A DNA stretch of 51,325 nt. Source: an uncultured bacterium (GTDB taxonomy: Bacteria > Spirochaetota > UBA4802 > JAGODF01). Positions within the stretch are counted from its first letter, which is position 1. Each line of letters opens with the position of its first letter. The stretch covers positions 1-51,325 of the forward strand of contig CAKZSV010000009.1 in NCBI GenBank assembly GCA_937921485.1, read 5' to 3'. A program made the position numbers and the translations under genes. The notes beneath the pieces are model-generated. The model saw only the letters and a list, made by a program, of their open reading frames with translations, was not told where the DNA came from and did no database searches. Positions 31,753-41,519 of the stretch are shown one piece after another.

Positions 31753-32562
31753 ATGCTGAAACCGGAAGAAGTGAAATATTTAGTCTTTGATATCGAGTCA
31801 GTGCCGGATGCCGCACTCATTCGAAAAGTGAAATATCCGAATATGGATATCGATGATGTCGCCGCGGTTCGAAAATTTCAGGAAGAGATACTTGCGACCA
31901 GCGGAGGAACGAGCTATTTTATACCGGTTACATTTCAATTTCCGATTTCAATTTGCATCGCAAAGGTAAGGGATGATTTTACCCTTTGCGATATCGTGTC
32001 GCTGGATGAGCCGAACTTTCGCCCTTCCGAAATGACCAGGCTGTTCTGGGAAGGCGTTGAAAATGTGTATTCAAACGCAAAGCTGGTGACATTCAACGGC
32101 CGGGGATTTGACGTGCCGCTTATGGAGTTGATGGCGTTTCGATACGGCATCAGGGCCTCCCGGCATTTCAAGGACAAGTTTGCTTCACGCTTTCGATACG
32201 GCGATAAGCATTTCGATATTCATGACTGGCTTTCTAATTATAACGCAATCAGAGTTTCAGGCGGATTGAATCTCCTTGCGAAAGTGCTCGGAAAGCCCGG
32301 CAAGATGGAAACGACGGGTGATGATGTGTACGATATGTATCTGGAGGGCAAAATAAAGGAAATAAACGAATACTGCACGCATGATGTCCTCGATACCTAT
32401 TTTGCTTTTTTGCGCACCAGGATTCTTTTCGGCGAGCTGACGCTTGAGCGTGAAAAGATTATTCTGGAGAAATCACGGGAATATATCAAGTCTCAGGTTG
32501 AGCGTATCCCCGCGTTGTCAAAATATCTCGAGAACTGGGGCGACTGGGTCCCATGGCCGTGA
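31753..32562 (+). CDS. PolB-like 3'-5' exonuclease
   Basis: A 269-residue protein with the DEDDy exonuclease motifs: D13 and E15 in VFDIES, D in TFNGRGFDVPLME, and Y/D in EYCTHDVLDTYFAF. It resembles stand-alone exonuclease domains of B-family DNA polymerases. No polymerase domain is attached. A stretch near HDWLSNYNA fits the family. It probably trims DNA 3' ends in repair; its partner is unknown. Confidence 0.85.
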   Translation: MLKPEEVKYLVFDIESVPDAALIRKVKYPNMDIDDVAAVRKFQEEILATSGGTSYFIPVTFQFPISICIAKVRDDFTLCDIVSLDEPNFRPSEMTRLFWEGVENVYSNAKLVTFNGRGFDVPLMELMAFRYGIRASRHFKDKFASRFRYGDKHFDIHDWLSNYNAIRVSGGLNLLAKVLGKPGKMETTGDDVYDMYLEGKIKEINEYCTHDVLDTYFAFLRTRILFGELTLEREKIILEKSREYIKSQVERIPALSKYLENWGDWVPWP

Positions 32563-32572
32563 ATTGCCCTCG

Positions 32573-34765
32573 TCAGTCTGAAATCCCTTTTGTAAAATTT
32601 TCATCAAGAAATTGGGCAACTCTCCTGAAAACATAGGAGGAGCCATCGCCGTTGATGATGCCGTGGCGGGAGGCGTGTATTTTGATGAGCTCTTTTCTTT
32701 TTGAACCGATCTTTTCGAATATTTCATCGGCGCTTTCCGGATTGACCACCGGGTCGTGTGAACCCTGAATAATAAGTGCCGGAATTGAAACCAGTTTTAA
32801 ATTTTTTCTGACCACATCCATAAATTGCTCAAGTTCTCTGACTCCTGCGATTGGGTTTTTAAAGTAATTAATATGGGGATTTTCAGGACGATTTTCCGCG
32901 TATTCAAAACGGCCTTTTTCGATACGCATTTTGCTGAGAAGTTTGTTCCAGAAGACAACTGTTGAAGCGAAATTGGAAGCGATGTTTTTGAGGTATAATG
33001 GAGCGTTTATGGAAACCACGCATCTGAAATGTTCGTTTTTCAAAGCCGCCTGATAGAGAGCCAGATCTCCCCCCGTGGAAAAGCCTACGATGGCAAATTC
33101 TTTGCATAAATTTTTTAAAATCACATAACCCCGATTAACCGACTGATACCAGCTTTCCCATTTTCGTACGGCAAGGTCTTCGTAGGAAGTGCCATGTCCT
33201 CTGAGGCGGACTGTGTAGACGGCATAACCGCAATTGTGAAGATACGTTGACAGCGCCCTCACTTCTTCCGGCGCAGCCAGATACCCATGCACAACCAGCA
33301 CGCCACGACGGTTGCCGAAAAGTCGTTTAAGCAAAAACGGCCTTCCGATTTTTTCTGGTTTCGATTCATTCTGAATAAAATATTTTTTATAGTCCCGTTC
33401 AAATTTATCCATATCGCGGAAGAGAAATTTTTTTCGTATCTTCCTCCTGATGAGGCATGATGGAAGAAGCATTATCCTGTTGAAATATCGTACAAGATTT
33501 TCCATCGGCTCAATTTCATTTTTAAGGACTTCGACAATATTATCGGTGCGGATTGTGTGAAATTCATACGGGCGGGAAAACCGTTCGCGGTTTCGGTTTA
33601 TCCATCCGTTTTCCACAGTGATCACGCCGTCAGATTTCGCCGCCTCAATAAAACTCTCATAACGGTCGTGATAGTCATCGGATAGGAGAAATCCCTGCCG
33701 AAATTTAAGGCTTGTATGATGCGATTCAATCTCAACGTCGCGCAAATGATCGATAGCGAGATACGCTCTGTTTTTAAAGTCGGATTCTCTGATACGGTTT
33801 TTGCGATAACGTGTCAGGATGTATGCGAAAACATGATCGTGATTGACGGTGGTCATCGAGTATATCGAGTCCATGTATTGATACATCAGTTGCACGCTTT
33901 CCCGTTTCAGAGATAATTCCCGTTCCATATCGGCGTCGAAGAGATATAGTTTGGTGTTTTCGATTATTTTTCTGTTCTGCTTTTTCTCAAGAAGAGGTGC
34001 GATTGGTATGGGTTCTCCGAAATTTATGTCAATGTCAACACCGTCGATGATCATTGCGCCTTCTACCTCAAGCTCTTCCTTCAGACGTTCGGGGACGTTT
34101 TCAATAAATCGCGATGCAAGCCGATTGAGAATATTATTGCGGGCACGGATGGGGAAATACGTGATGTTCACGGGAACGATTACGGTTTCTTGTGAGATAA
34201 TCGACCTGATTGAATCTTCGGATATGTCGAAATAATCGCGGTATTGATTTATACCTTTATGATAGCCGTTCTCAACGAAATATTTCAACTTTTGACGGAA
34301 AAATTCAGCGCGCAGTGCGAGTATTGCAGCACCGGTATGCGGCGGCCTGCGGATGCCGGTATTGTAAATCATGAATTTTCCTTTTTCAACCAGCTTTTTA
34401 TCTTTGATCATCTGGCCCTCGGGATAGATGAGGCAGGCAAGCTCACCGGTGAGAAGCGCAGAAGTCATTGTTTTGAATCTTTCGGAGTCGGCGGTGGATA
34501 TCGCGCCAATTTTATTCAAATATCTTCCGAAAGCGCCGCCGAAAAAAGAATGATGGGCGAGGGATAGAACTACTTTTCCCGTGAGTTTGTTGATGATGTA
34601 CGGCAAAAAAAAGGTTTCCATTCGTGTGAAGTGGTTAATGACATAGAGCACAGGTCCTTCGGGGATTCTGTCTTCATCATGGGTGCGGATTGAGGCATTG
34701 GTAGTTTTTATAATCGCATTGATGGCGGCGCCTGTCATTTTGAGTAAAAAATTTGAAATTTCCAT
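32573..34765 (-). CDS. Acyltransferase fused to alpha/beta-hydrolase
   Basis: A 730-residue two-domain protein. The N-terminal part (about 1-250) is a PlsC/LPLAT-type acyltransferase with H45-x4-E50 (NHFTRMETF) in place of the usual HX4D, and the YPEG block (114-117). A middle region of about 200 residues is of unknown type. The C-terminal part (about 495-730) is an alpha/beta-hydrolase: VVHGYLAAPEEV, nucleophile S563 (GFSTGG), D671 (QGSHDPVV) and H701 (SRHGII). Acyl transfer and ester cleavage on one chain suggest lipid or acyl-ester remodelling. Only weak hydrophobic stretches are seen, so the protein may be peripheral to the membrane. Confidence 0.85.
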   Translation of the reverse strand: MEISNFLLKMTGAAINAIIKTTNASIRTHDEDRIPEGPVLYVINHFTRMETFFLPYIINKLTGKVVLSLAHHSFFGGAFGRYLNKIGAISTADSERFKTMTSALLTGELACLIYPEGQMIKDKKLVEKGKFMIYNTGIRRPPHTGAAILALRAEFFRQKLKYFVENGYHKGINQYRDYFDISEDSIRSIISQETVIVPVNITYFPIRARNNILNRLASRFIENVPERLKEELEVEGAMIIDGVDIDINFGEPIPIAPLLEKKQNRKIIENTKLYLFDADMERELSLKRESVQLMYQYMDSIYSMTTVNHDHVFAYILTRYRKNRIRESDFKNRAYLAIDHLRDVEIESHHTSLKFRQGFLLSDDYHDRYESFIEAAKSDGVITVENGWINRNRERFSRPYEFHTIRTDNIVEVLKNEIEPMENLVRYFNRIMLLPSCLIRRKIRKKFLFRDMDKFERDYKKYFIQNESKPEKIGRPFLLKRLFGNRRGVLVVHGYLAAPEEVRALSTYLHNCGYAVYTVRLRGHGTSYEDLAVRKWESWYQSVNRGYVILKNLCKEFAIVGFSTGGDLALYQAALKNEHFRCVVSINAPLYLKNIASNFASTVVFWNKLLSKMRIEKGRFEYAENRPENPHINYFKNPIAGVRELEQFMDVVRKNLKLVSIPALIIQGSHDPVVNPESADEIFEKIGSKRKELIKIHASRHGIINGDGSSYVFRRVAQFLDENFTKGISD

Positions 34766-34782
34766 TGTAAGCCTCGCGCCTC

Positions 34783-35190
34783 TCAGTATCGCTTATTGAT
34801 GTAATCGTCGATGATGCTTCTATGATCGAAAGCCATGTTTTCAGGCAGATTGCGCGGGTTGCAAACAATCACTTTTCGCGCGTCATCCGCAGCGCGCGGT
34901 TGACCCGTTGCATGAGCAATAAATACTGTGGTAATCGTGTGCTGACGGATATCGCGGAGTGGGTCGGAATAAGAATGAAATTGCCTCACAAGCTTCACTT
35001 CAAGCGATGTTTCCTCCCGGGCTTCACGAACCGCGGCTCCCTCCAGCGTTTCCCCATAATCAACAAATCCGCCGGGAAGTGCCCAGCCGTATGGTTCATT
35101 TTTCCGCTCGATGAGAACGATTTTTTCAGGATCACCATCGATCTGTATGATGATGTCAACTGTCGGGACAGGATTTCTGTAGGTAGCCAT
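34783..35190 (-). CDS. Nudix hydrolase (ADP-ribose pyrophosphatase-like)
   Basis: A 135-residue Nudix protein with the box [19 protein letters not shown] followed by EETSLEV. The opening [10 protein letters not shown] and the segment [20 protein letters not shown] resemble ADP-ribose pyrophosphatases that act on ADP-ribose or similar. It lies one base from the PAS-ATPase gene stop and 17 bases before the acyltransferase fusion on the same strand, so it belongs to that operon. Confidence 0.88.
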   Translation of the reverse strand: MATYRNPVPTVDIIIQIDGDPEKIVLIERKNEPYGWALPGGFVDYGETLEGAAVREAREETSLEVKLVRQFHSYSDPLRDIRQHTITTVFIAHATGQPRAADDARKVIVCNPRNLPENMAFDHRSIIDDYINKRY

Positions 35191-35191
35191 A

Positions 35192-36298
35192 TTATGCTGT
35201 TCTTTCCGGAAATTCTTTTATGAGCGTGATTTCATTCCCCACATCGTTGAAACTTACTTTGAAGACGGATTTGACGATCTCAAGACCCACGCCGTGGAAA
35301 TTCTTCACTATATCGTTCCGGGCTGTTGATGATTCATCAACAAGAAATTTTTTCCAGTCGAATCCCTTCCCTTCATCCCGGATGGTATACACCACCCGGT
35401 TGTTATCCATAAAGTATGAAACGTATATTTTTCTGCTGTTCAGATGATCTTTATTGCACTCCCGGAGCAGGAGTTCCCAGTAATTTTCCTTTTGAGCTTT
35501 TAACTGCGTTTTCTTGTCATAGCTGATTTCCAGATTGCCGTGCTCGATGGCGTTCATGAAAACTTCCTGCAAAGCTACCTGAGCCATGAGGATGCTGTTT
35601 TTCGGCAAACGATCCTCAAGATTTCGGGTGAGTCGATGACATAAAAGAAAAATAATTGATAGGTTATTGTCGATGATATAGTTGCTCGATTCACTGGTCA
35701 GATAATTTTTTGTCAGGCTGTCGGCATGCAGGGGGCCGCCTATTACGAGTATGTATGTTACCTCGTTTGCCTCCATTATCGGTATCATCCTGAAAGATAT
35801 GGATACCGGTTCATTGTCGCCGCTGCGTTTGCAGGAACAGATGAATCGAGTTTCATTGCCTTCAAAGACTTCCTTCAGTTTTGTGAGAAATTTTTCTTGA
35901 ATACGCCGATTGCTGAATTCGGGATGGATGAGGTTTCTAAAAGGTTGCCCGATGAGTTCATGCCGCTGGTAGTACAATGTGCGGGTGAATGCCTTGTTGA
36001 AAGAGAGAATCTGCCCGTACTGATTGAGAATGATAATTATTTCGTCATTGTTCTCATATGCATAATGCAGCCATTGATATTCTTCCGTGCTGATATTTTG
36101 ATTCGCACCAGGTTTGCTTAAATCGTGTCGAATAAGTTTCAACATAAAAAGCAGGATTAAGCCCGAAATAATAATAAGAAATATATACTGCCGCATACCG
36201 GCTTTTTCAATGAGGTCGAGCTCGGATAAAACCGCGAAAAACGGCATAATCAAAATAATAAGCGCATACACTATGTTGCGGTGCGCAGCGTATTTCAC
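35192..36298 (-). CDS. Membrane PAS protein with RsbW-like ATPase domain
   Basis: A 368-residue protein starting at GTG (36298), overlapping the LamG gene stop (GTGA), with GGAG upstream. Two TM helices (about 9-27 and 37-55) precede a PAS domain (about 75-190, [20 protein letters not shown]) and a GHKL ATPase (about 225-368) with the N-box [13 protein letters not shown] and G-box RDEGKGFDW. There is no conserved His-phosphoacceptor helix, so it looks like an RsbW/SpoIIAB-type serine kinase and not a classical histidine kinase. About 35 residues are inserted after the N-box. A STAS protein at 29087 could be a substrate; this is inference. Confidence 0.8.
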   Translation of the reverse strand: MKYAAHRNIVYALIILIMPFFAVLSELDLIEKAGMRQYIFLIIISGLILLFMLKLIRHDLSKPGANQNISTEEYQWLHYAYENNDEIIIILNQYGQILSFNKAFTRTLYYQRHELIGQPFRNLIHPEFSNRRIQEKFLTKLKEVFEGNETRFICSCKRSGDNEPVSISFRMIPIMEANEVTYILVIGGPLHADSLTKNYLTSESSNYIIDNNLSIIFLLCHRLTRNLEDRLPKNSILMAQVALQEVFMNAIEHGNLEISYDKKTQLKAQKENYWELLLRECNKDHLNSRKIYVSYFMDNNRVVYTIRDEGKGFDWKKFLVDESSTARNDIVKNFHGVGLEIVKSVFKVSFNDVGNEITLIKEFPERTA

Positions 36299-37947
36299 GG
36301 GTCAATCTCCGATCCTGCAAATGGGCGTACAGTTATTTCCTGCGAAAGTTCGGATTCATGGTTAAACGGAGTGTCAGGTTTATATGAATCGTACGCGCTT
36401 ACCGCAACATAGTACAGAATGGTATTTTTGAGCGCTGGATAGTGAAGGACGGATTGGGAATCGAGTTTTTTATTTTCATTTATAACATCATTGGTTATCT
36501 CAATTTCAATTACATTACCTCTGATGTGCTCGGCCGATGGAATCCTCTTTCCGTTGACGTGTGAAATCACACCGTCGTACTTCTTCGATTGGATGCCGTA
36601 ATAAACTCTGTAGCCACCTACATCGCTCTCTGGATTTTTATTCCACCGGATTGTAAACCGGGTGTCTTTCACAGATGATATTTTAACCCCGGATGGCGGC
36701 CCCGGGGGGAGATCGTTTTCGTATTTAACAGCGACATCATACAGGGAAGGTGCGCGTTTTCCATCCGGAGAAGCTATCAGATGCGCCCGCCATTGGAGAT
36801 ATTTACCCCGGAGGTAATCGCCTTCTTCGGTCTTTTTTTCGAAAATACCGCGCTGGCCGCGCGAAATGCGATACCAACGCGGGGTTGCATCGTTTGGGCC
36901 GAAAAGGTAATCCGAAATTCTCATTTCCATCCAGACGAAGGTGCCGGCCGGGATCTTTTCCTCCCAGTCAAAAGAGGTGATTTTTGTGCCTGATAGGGGA
37001 AAGGTATATACCGCACTGGTAAGTACTCCTTCGCGATTTACCGGCAGACGCCCCTTTTCTCCCACGGACTTGTAGCGCTGATAGGCAAGAGCAGTTTCTT
37101 TTTTCAGGTCGCTGTATTCTCTGTGCGCAATCCGGATTTCGTCAATGATGCCGTAGAAATCCTTGCCGATGACCACAAGCGGCAGGTCTTCGCATCGAAA
37201 TAACGGCGTATAGGCATCGATGTAAGGTTCTCTGGTTCGCGTGACATACGCGGTTTCTTCTTCATCGCCATTGAGGTAACGGCCGATTTTACCGGAGAGA
37301 CGATCGTAGCTTATCATAAAATGATACCACCGGCTGGTTTTAAGTGTTGTGCCGCGTTCAAGATACACATCAACAGGATGTCCCCCGGCATTTCTGAATA
37401 CCCCGTAAAACCTTGCGTGGATGCGACCATTGATGAGCAATATTTCAAATCCGTTTTTAATTCCGGAAAGATAGCCGATTCTTTTCATTAACGTCTGAGT
37501 CCCGGTGAGTGAAGCCGGTTTGAAGCGGAATTCTATGGTAAAAGAGCCAAGGTCACCACATTCGCCGAGCCACAGTCCGGTGCTGTTTTCAAGTTCGATG
37601 CGATCGGCTTTGCGGAAAAATCTTGCGCCTCCGCCGCCGATGACGCCGCTTCCTTTTTCCAGCAGGTACGAAGCGTGTCGTACCTTATAGTGATTCGTGT
37701 CGTCACGGACAAGCTCTTTTGACGGCTGGTTGAATGAAAGGACCAGATCGGTGACATGTGTTGCCGTGTCGGGAGCGTAGGTATTGTCCACCAGAGAAAA
37801 AACAGTATTTCCGTGGTGGTCTTTTGAAATTCTGACATTCATCAAGTCCGCGCCTTTTTCGGAGAAGCGCATAATGCCGCGTGGCGGGAGCGCGACGGCT
37901 GCCAGCGCAAAGAGAAAAACCGGTAATATGTAGCGCAGAATTTTCAT
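36295..37947 (-). CDS. Secreted LamG/fibronectin type III protein
   Basis: A 550-residue protein with a signal peptide (ILRYILPVFLFALAAVALP). A LamG/concanavalin-like domain (about 100-285) contains SFTIEFRFKPASL, the segment SRWYHFMISYDRLSGKIGRY and FYGIIDEIRIAHREYSDL. A beta-rich region follows, then a fibronectin type III domain (about 430-545, TIRWNKNPESDVGGYRVYYG). It should be periplasmic or surface-exposed and may bind carbohydrate or protein. It is coupled to rpiB upstream (ATGA) and to the PAS-ATPase downstream (GTGA). Confidence 0.82.
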   Translation of the reverse strand: MKILRYILPVFLFALAAVALPPRGIMRFSEKGADLMNVRISKDHHGNTVFSLVDNTYAPDTATHVTDLVLSFNQPSKELVRDDTNHYKVRHASYLLEKGSGVIGGGGARFFRKADRIELENSTGLWLGECGDLGSFTIEFRFKPASLTGTQTLMKRIGYLSGIKNGFEILLINGRIHARFYGVFRNAGGHPVDVYLERGTTLKTSRWYHFMISYDRLSGKIGRYLNGDEEETAYVTRTREPYIDAYTPLFRCEDLPLVVIGKDFYGIIDEIRIAHREYSDLKKETALAYQRYKSVGEKGRLPVNREGVLTSAVYTFPLSGTKITSFDWEEKIPAGTFVWMEMRISDYLFGPNDATPRWYRISRGQRGIFEKKTEEGDYLRGKYLQWRAHLIASPDGKRAPSLYDVAVKYENDLPPGPPSGVKISSVKDTRFTIRWNKNPESDVGGYRVYYGIQSKKYDGVISHVNGKRIPSAEHIRGNVIEIEITNDVINENKKLDSQSVLHYPALKNTILYYVAVSAYDSYKPDTPFNHESELSQEITVRPFAGSEIDP

Positions 37948-38390
37948 TTTGCTGCAAATGACTTTTCAATAGCGGCAACTTTGTCCAGACGTCTCTGATG
38001 GCGTCCTCCTTCAAAAGGAGTATCAAGCCATGTTTGTACAATTTTAATTGCAAGATCGTCCCCGAGGACTCGCGCGCCAAGGACTAAAACATTTGAATCA
38101 TTGTGGCGCCGCGACATTTCGGCCATAAAGCAATTGGTGCACAACGCCGCTCGTATGCCGGGAAATTTGTTTGCGGTGATTGAGGCGCCGATTCCGGTGC
38201 CGCAGATTGCTATACCTTTTTCTGAAGACCCGGAAATTACTTCCCGGGCAACACGTCCTATGTAATCGGGATAATCGCAGGAATCTTCATTATAGGTGCC
38301 GACATCAGTAAAATCGATGTCTTTGAAGGCGCTTTTGATAATTTCTTTCAGTTTTACGCCCGCATGATCTGAACCGATTGCTATTTTCAT
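37944..38390 (-). CDS. rpiB: Ribose-5-phosphate isomerase B
   Basis: A 148-residue RpiB/LacAB-family enzyme of the non-oxidative pentose phosphate pathway. Active-site segments: GSDHAGVKLK, DYPDYIG, and CGTGIGASITANKFPGIRAA, with the catalytic Cys in the CGTG loop, then RRHNDSNVLVLGARV. It is the first gene of the minus-strand run through LamG, PAS-ATPase, Nudix and acyltransferase genes, each overlapping or nearly touching the next. Confidence 0.95.
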   Translation of the reverse strand: MKIAIGSDHAGVKLKEIIKSAFKDIDFTDVGTYNEDSCDYPDYIGRVAREVISGSSEKGIAICGTGIGASITANKFPGIRAALCTNCFMAEMSRRHNDSNVLVLGARVLGDDLAIKIVQTWLDTPFEGGRHQRRLDKVAAIEKSFAAK

Positions 38391-38452
38391 TAATACCTCA
38401 AAAAAAATATCGTTTTTTAAAATTTTTTTTAATATTTCCCCGCTTATATGCG

Positions 38453-38480
38453 TATTAATAATGAGAAGAGATTATTAATA
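38453..38480. promoter_or_regulatory. Perfect 10-bp inverted repeat, possible operator
   Basis: TATTAATAAT (38453-38462) and ATTATTAATA (38471-38480) are perfect inverted copies separated by GAGAAGAG. The 28-bp site lies about 60 bases upstream of rpiB and 200 before the divergent gene at 38684. The form suits a dimeric repressor or activator. The AT-rich setting raises the chance of coincidence. Confidence 0.5.
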
Positions 38481-38607
38481 ACCAATTATTACGTTTTTTA
38501 CTTGCGCTAAAGGTGAATTGTTTTTCCTTACGAATGACATTGGTAATCTATGAGCTCTCATTTCATATATATGCTATTGTTTATCTTTTGTCAATCTTTT
38601 CTTTCGT

Positions 38608-38677
38608 AATAAATGTGATTGTCAATTATATGCACTACTGTATATTATATTACAGAGATATTAAATAAATGTGATTG
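38608..38677 (+). repeat. Direct repeat AATAAATGTGATTG, two copies
   Basis: The 14-mer occurs at 38608-38621 and 38664-38677, spaced 56 bases start to start. The second copy touches the start region of the gene at 38684. Two spaced copies beside a gene start suggest a regulator site, but AT-rich sequence makes such repeats easier to find by chance. Confidence 0.4.
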
Positions 38678-38683
38678 AAGAAA

Positions 38684-39670
38684 ATGGAAAATGTAATCGA
38701 AGAAAAAACGCCGAAGGGAATTACTCTCAAAATAATGGCTGAAAAATTGAAATTTTTAGCTTTTGGACGAGAGGGTACAACAATCTATTCCGACGAAAGC
38801 AAGACGAAATTGCTGCATGACATACCGGTGGTGGTGTTCATCGGTGCTGATTTTATCATTCCCGCAACAGCATTGAAAGGTGATTACTCTCTTCATAAAG
38901 TTTTGAAAGGGAAAGCCCTTATTGCATTTCAATTACACGAAAAAGACCATGAAAGATATCTTTTTCTTCCGGTTTTTAGCGAAGTGGACCTCATCCCGCT
39001 TAAAATTAAAAAAATGAATTCAGTAGCTGAACTGGTGAAAGCAATTCAGGGAGGATTAAAGCCCAGCTATATTATTGTTACGAAAACAATAACCCGCGGC
39101 GATATTATTATCATCAAAAATAGGTTCAGCGCAGCATATATCGTACTGGTTGATGATCAGAAATCATCATTTGAAGCGGAATCTCCCATGCATATTGAAA
39201 CGAAAGAAATTCCCGCTGATCGCAGGGCAATCGACATTGCAAAAGAAATAAATATTAACATGCTTTCGAGTAATCCGGTTTTTTTGGCACGTCTACATCT
39301 GAGGGAACTCAATTTTGCAAAAGTCAGCCAGCTCCTATTTGATTTCGAGCTTTCAAAAGAAGATGCTGAATATATTTTATCGTTTCTTACCACAATGATC
39401 AAACGATCGGAAGAAAAAGAGGAACTAGGGAAAAATATTGATAAAATCACAGTTTTAAAAAATTCGTTTCAGTTCTATCTTAACCTTTTAAATTTACAGG
39501 GAGACGAAATAAAAAAAATGATACATGAGTGTCGCAGCCTAACTGACGTGGCGGCGTACCGGACGCTGATTGCGAAAGTGAAACCGCTGCATGAAGGAAC
39601 TGAAACTGAATTTGTTTTTACCGACTTCGAAAACCTGCTGTATGAGCAAAACGAGAGGCTGCAGTCGTGA
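38684..39670 (+). CDS. Unknown protein (328 residues)
   Basis: I do not recognise this protein. The ATG at 38684 is used (an in-frame TTG three codons earlier is possible); no strong Shine-Dalgarno is visible. The N-terminal half is beta-rich (KFLAFGREGTTIYSDES, IPVVVFIGADFIIPATAL), the middle has alternating strands (GDIIIIKNRFSAAYIVLVDD), and the C-terminal half is helical with coiled-coil tendency (KRSEEKEELGKNIDKIT). There is no signal peptide or TM segment, so it is probably cytoplasmic. It stands alone behind an AT-rich region with an inverted repeat and a direct repeat. Confidence 0.6.
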   Translation: MENVIEEKTPKGITLKIMAEKLKFLAFGREGTTIYSDESKTKLLHDIPVVVFIGADFIIPATALKGDYSLHKVLKGKALIAFQLHEKDHERYLFLPVFSEVDLIPLKIKKMNSVAELVKAIQGGLKPSYIIVTKTITRGDIIIIKNRFSAAYIVLVDDQKSSFEAESPMHIETKEIPADRRAIDIAKEININMLSSNPVFLARLHLRELNFAKVSQLLFDFELSKEDAEYILSFLTTMIKRSEEKEELGKNIDKITVLKNSFQFYLNLLNLQGDEIKKMIHECRSLTDVAAYRTLIAKVKPLHEGTETEFVFTDFENLLYEQNERLQS

Positions 39671-39740
39671 TATCATTCGGATCGTGATGTTGAAAGTCCG
39701 CATACGGCGTGCAAATACATTATTATAGCAAGGATATGAT

Positions 39741-40775
39741 ATGCGAATGCATTGTTACTGTTATGCTATTTTTGGATGCGTGTTATTGCTGTGGATGATT
39801 GTATCGGAACATATTTCTGAATCGCACACGACACCGGTAAGAGTGTTTTTCAGCAATTCCGAAAAGAAAGATGCTTTAAACTCTCTCGAACGCGCACTGA
39901 TCGAACTGATTGATTCCGCCGAAAAAACATTTGATGGCGCATTCTATGAGCTTTCGTCAGAAAAAGTCGTTAACCGTCTCATCGCAATCCATGGGCGAGG
40001 AGTAAAGGTTCGCCTTGTCATTGAAGCGGACTCAAAGTCCCGACCTGCCGTACAGAGGCTTCTTGCGTCCGGAATTCCGATCGTCTTCGACGATTCTGAA
40101 GGCCTGATGCACAATAAATTCGCAATAGTGGACGGTGAGGCGGTATGGACCGGTTCATATAACCCTGTCGCAGGAGGGGAGCACAACGACAATAATGCAG
40201 TGCTTATGTATTCGCGGACGCTTGCAGAAAGGTTTAGCGCGGAATTTCGCGACATGTTTGAAAAAAAGCTCTTCGGTCGCTCAAGAAGGGGCATGCCGTT
40301 CCATAGATTGATTGCAATTACTCCCGTCAGTGTACATGGGGTAGCTGTCAGGACATTTTTCTCACCCCGACACGGCATTGAATCGATTATTGCCGAACTC
40401 GTCCGAAGTGCGTCATCGAATGTCCATTTTATGGCATTTTCCTTCACCAGCGATCTTATCGGCGAATCGCTAATCGGTCTTGCTCGAAGAGGAATTGCAA
40501 TACATGGCATCGTTGAGGAGCGGGGGGCATTTTCCGAATTTTCGGAATACATGAAATTCCGGGTTGAAGGAATCGATGTGCGCATTCGGCGCGGAAGAGG
40601 CGTGATGCATCATAAAGTGATTGTGATCGATGGCAGAATTGTCATTACCGGATCATTTAATTTTTCCAGAGGGGCGGATTCGGTTAATGATGAAAATATT
40701 GTGATTATTGAGAGCGAAGAGCTTGCACGCGCATACCTCGATGAGTTCAACCGGGTGCGTGAGCGCTCAGGATGA
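39741..40775 (+). CDS. Phospholipase D-like protein
   Basis: A 344-residue protein with an N-terminal hydrophobic segment (about 5-22) that is a signal anchor or signal peptide. Two complete HKD motifs are present: HNKFAIVDGE with GSYN after it (about 129-146), and HHKVIVIDGR with GSFN (about 290-308). Two HKD sites on one chain form one active site in the PLD superfamily, which includes phospholipases, cardiolipin synthases and nucleases. Export suggests a phosphodiesterase acting outside the cytoplasm; the substrate is not clear. Its 3' end overlaps the dedA-type gene on the opposite strand by nine bases. Confidence 0.87.
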   Translation: MRMHCYCYAIFGCVLLLWMIVSEHISESHTTPVRVFFSNSEKKDALNSLERALIELIDSAEKTFDGAFYELSSEKVVNRLIAIHGRGVKVRLVIEADSKSRPAVQRLLASGIPIVFDDSEGLMHNKFAIVDGEAVWTGSYNPVAGGEHNDNNAVLMYSRTLAERFSAEFRDMFEKKLFGRSRRGMPFHRLIAITPVSVHGVAVRTFFSPRHGIESIIAELVRSASSNVHFMAFSFTSDLIGESLIGLARRGIAIHGIVEERGAFSEFSEYMKFRVEGIDVRIRRGRGVMHHKVIVIDGRIVITGSFNFSRGADSVNDENIVIIESEELARAYLDEFNRVRERSG

Positions 40776-41408
40776 AGTCGTATCTTTATTGGATTTTTTA
40801 TATACCCGGTACAAAATCCAACCAGGAATCACAACGGCAAGGATAATAGCTGCAGCTATGTTGTAGTTTCGTAAAAGTTCCTCTACGCTTCTGCGGACAT
40901 CATCCCAGTTGTTGCCTAAACGATAACCAGCTTGAATCCAGATATAGTTCCAGACCGATGCGCTTGCAAGAGCGTATAAAAATACTTTCAAAGGACGCAG
41001 CAAGGATGCACCGGCCACAAGTGAAATGACGGAACGGATGCCGGGCAGGAAGCGATTTGCAAGAACGACAAAATAGCCGAAACGTGAAAACCAGTGTTCG
41101 CCGTGAGAGATGCTTTTTGCCGGAAAGAAGCGAAAATCTTTTTCAAGGAAAAACTCCTTCCCCAAAAACCAGCCGAAGCCGTACAGGATCATAAAGCCGA
41201 CGGTGCTTCCAATTGTGGTGATGATATACACCAGGGTAAAATTAAGCTTACCCTGACCAACCAGAAAAGCACCAAGTGCGGTAATGGTGTCGCCTGGTAT
41301 AGGCGGAAAAAGGTTTTCAACAACCGAGCTTAGAAAAAGAAACAGATACAGCATTTCGGCAGGCGCATTGAGCACCTTTTCGATGAGAGAATTAATAAAT
41401 CCGATCAT
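40767..41408 (-). CDS. DedA/SNARE-associated family membrane protein
   Basis: About 213 residues from the ATG at 41408; a TTG four codons upstream is possible. DedA hallmarks: VENLFPPIPGDTITALGAFLV, the RFLPGIRSVISLVAGAS block with its conserved Arg, and several TM helices. DedA proteins are implicated in flipping undecaprenyl phosphate or phospholipid and in envelope stress resistance. It converges on the PLD gene. Confidence 0.9.
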   Translation of the reverse strand: MIGFINSLIEKVLNAPAEMLYLFLFLSSVVENLFPPIPGDTITALGAFLVGQGKLNFTLVYIITTIGSTVGFMILYGFGWFLGKEFFLEKDFRFFPAKSISHGEHWFSRFGYFVVLANRFLPGIRSVISLVAGASLLRPLKVFLYALASASVWNYIWIQAGYRLGNNWDDVRRSVEELLRNYNIAAAIILAVVIPGWILYRVYKKSNKDTTSS

Positions 41409-41519
41409 AATTTTATGCAAAAAAGAGTTGAAATCTTACGCGTATGTATATATCAATAATATTCGCCGTGATGACAAGAAAAAAACGATAATAAGAAATA
41501 ATTCGAGAGAGGGGCAATA

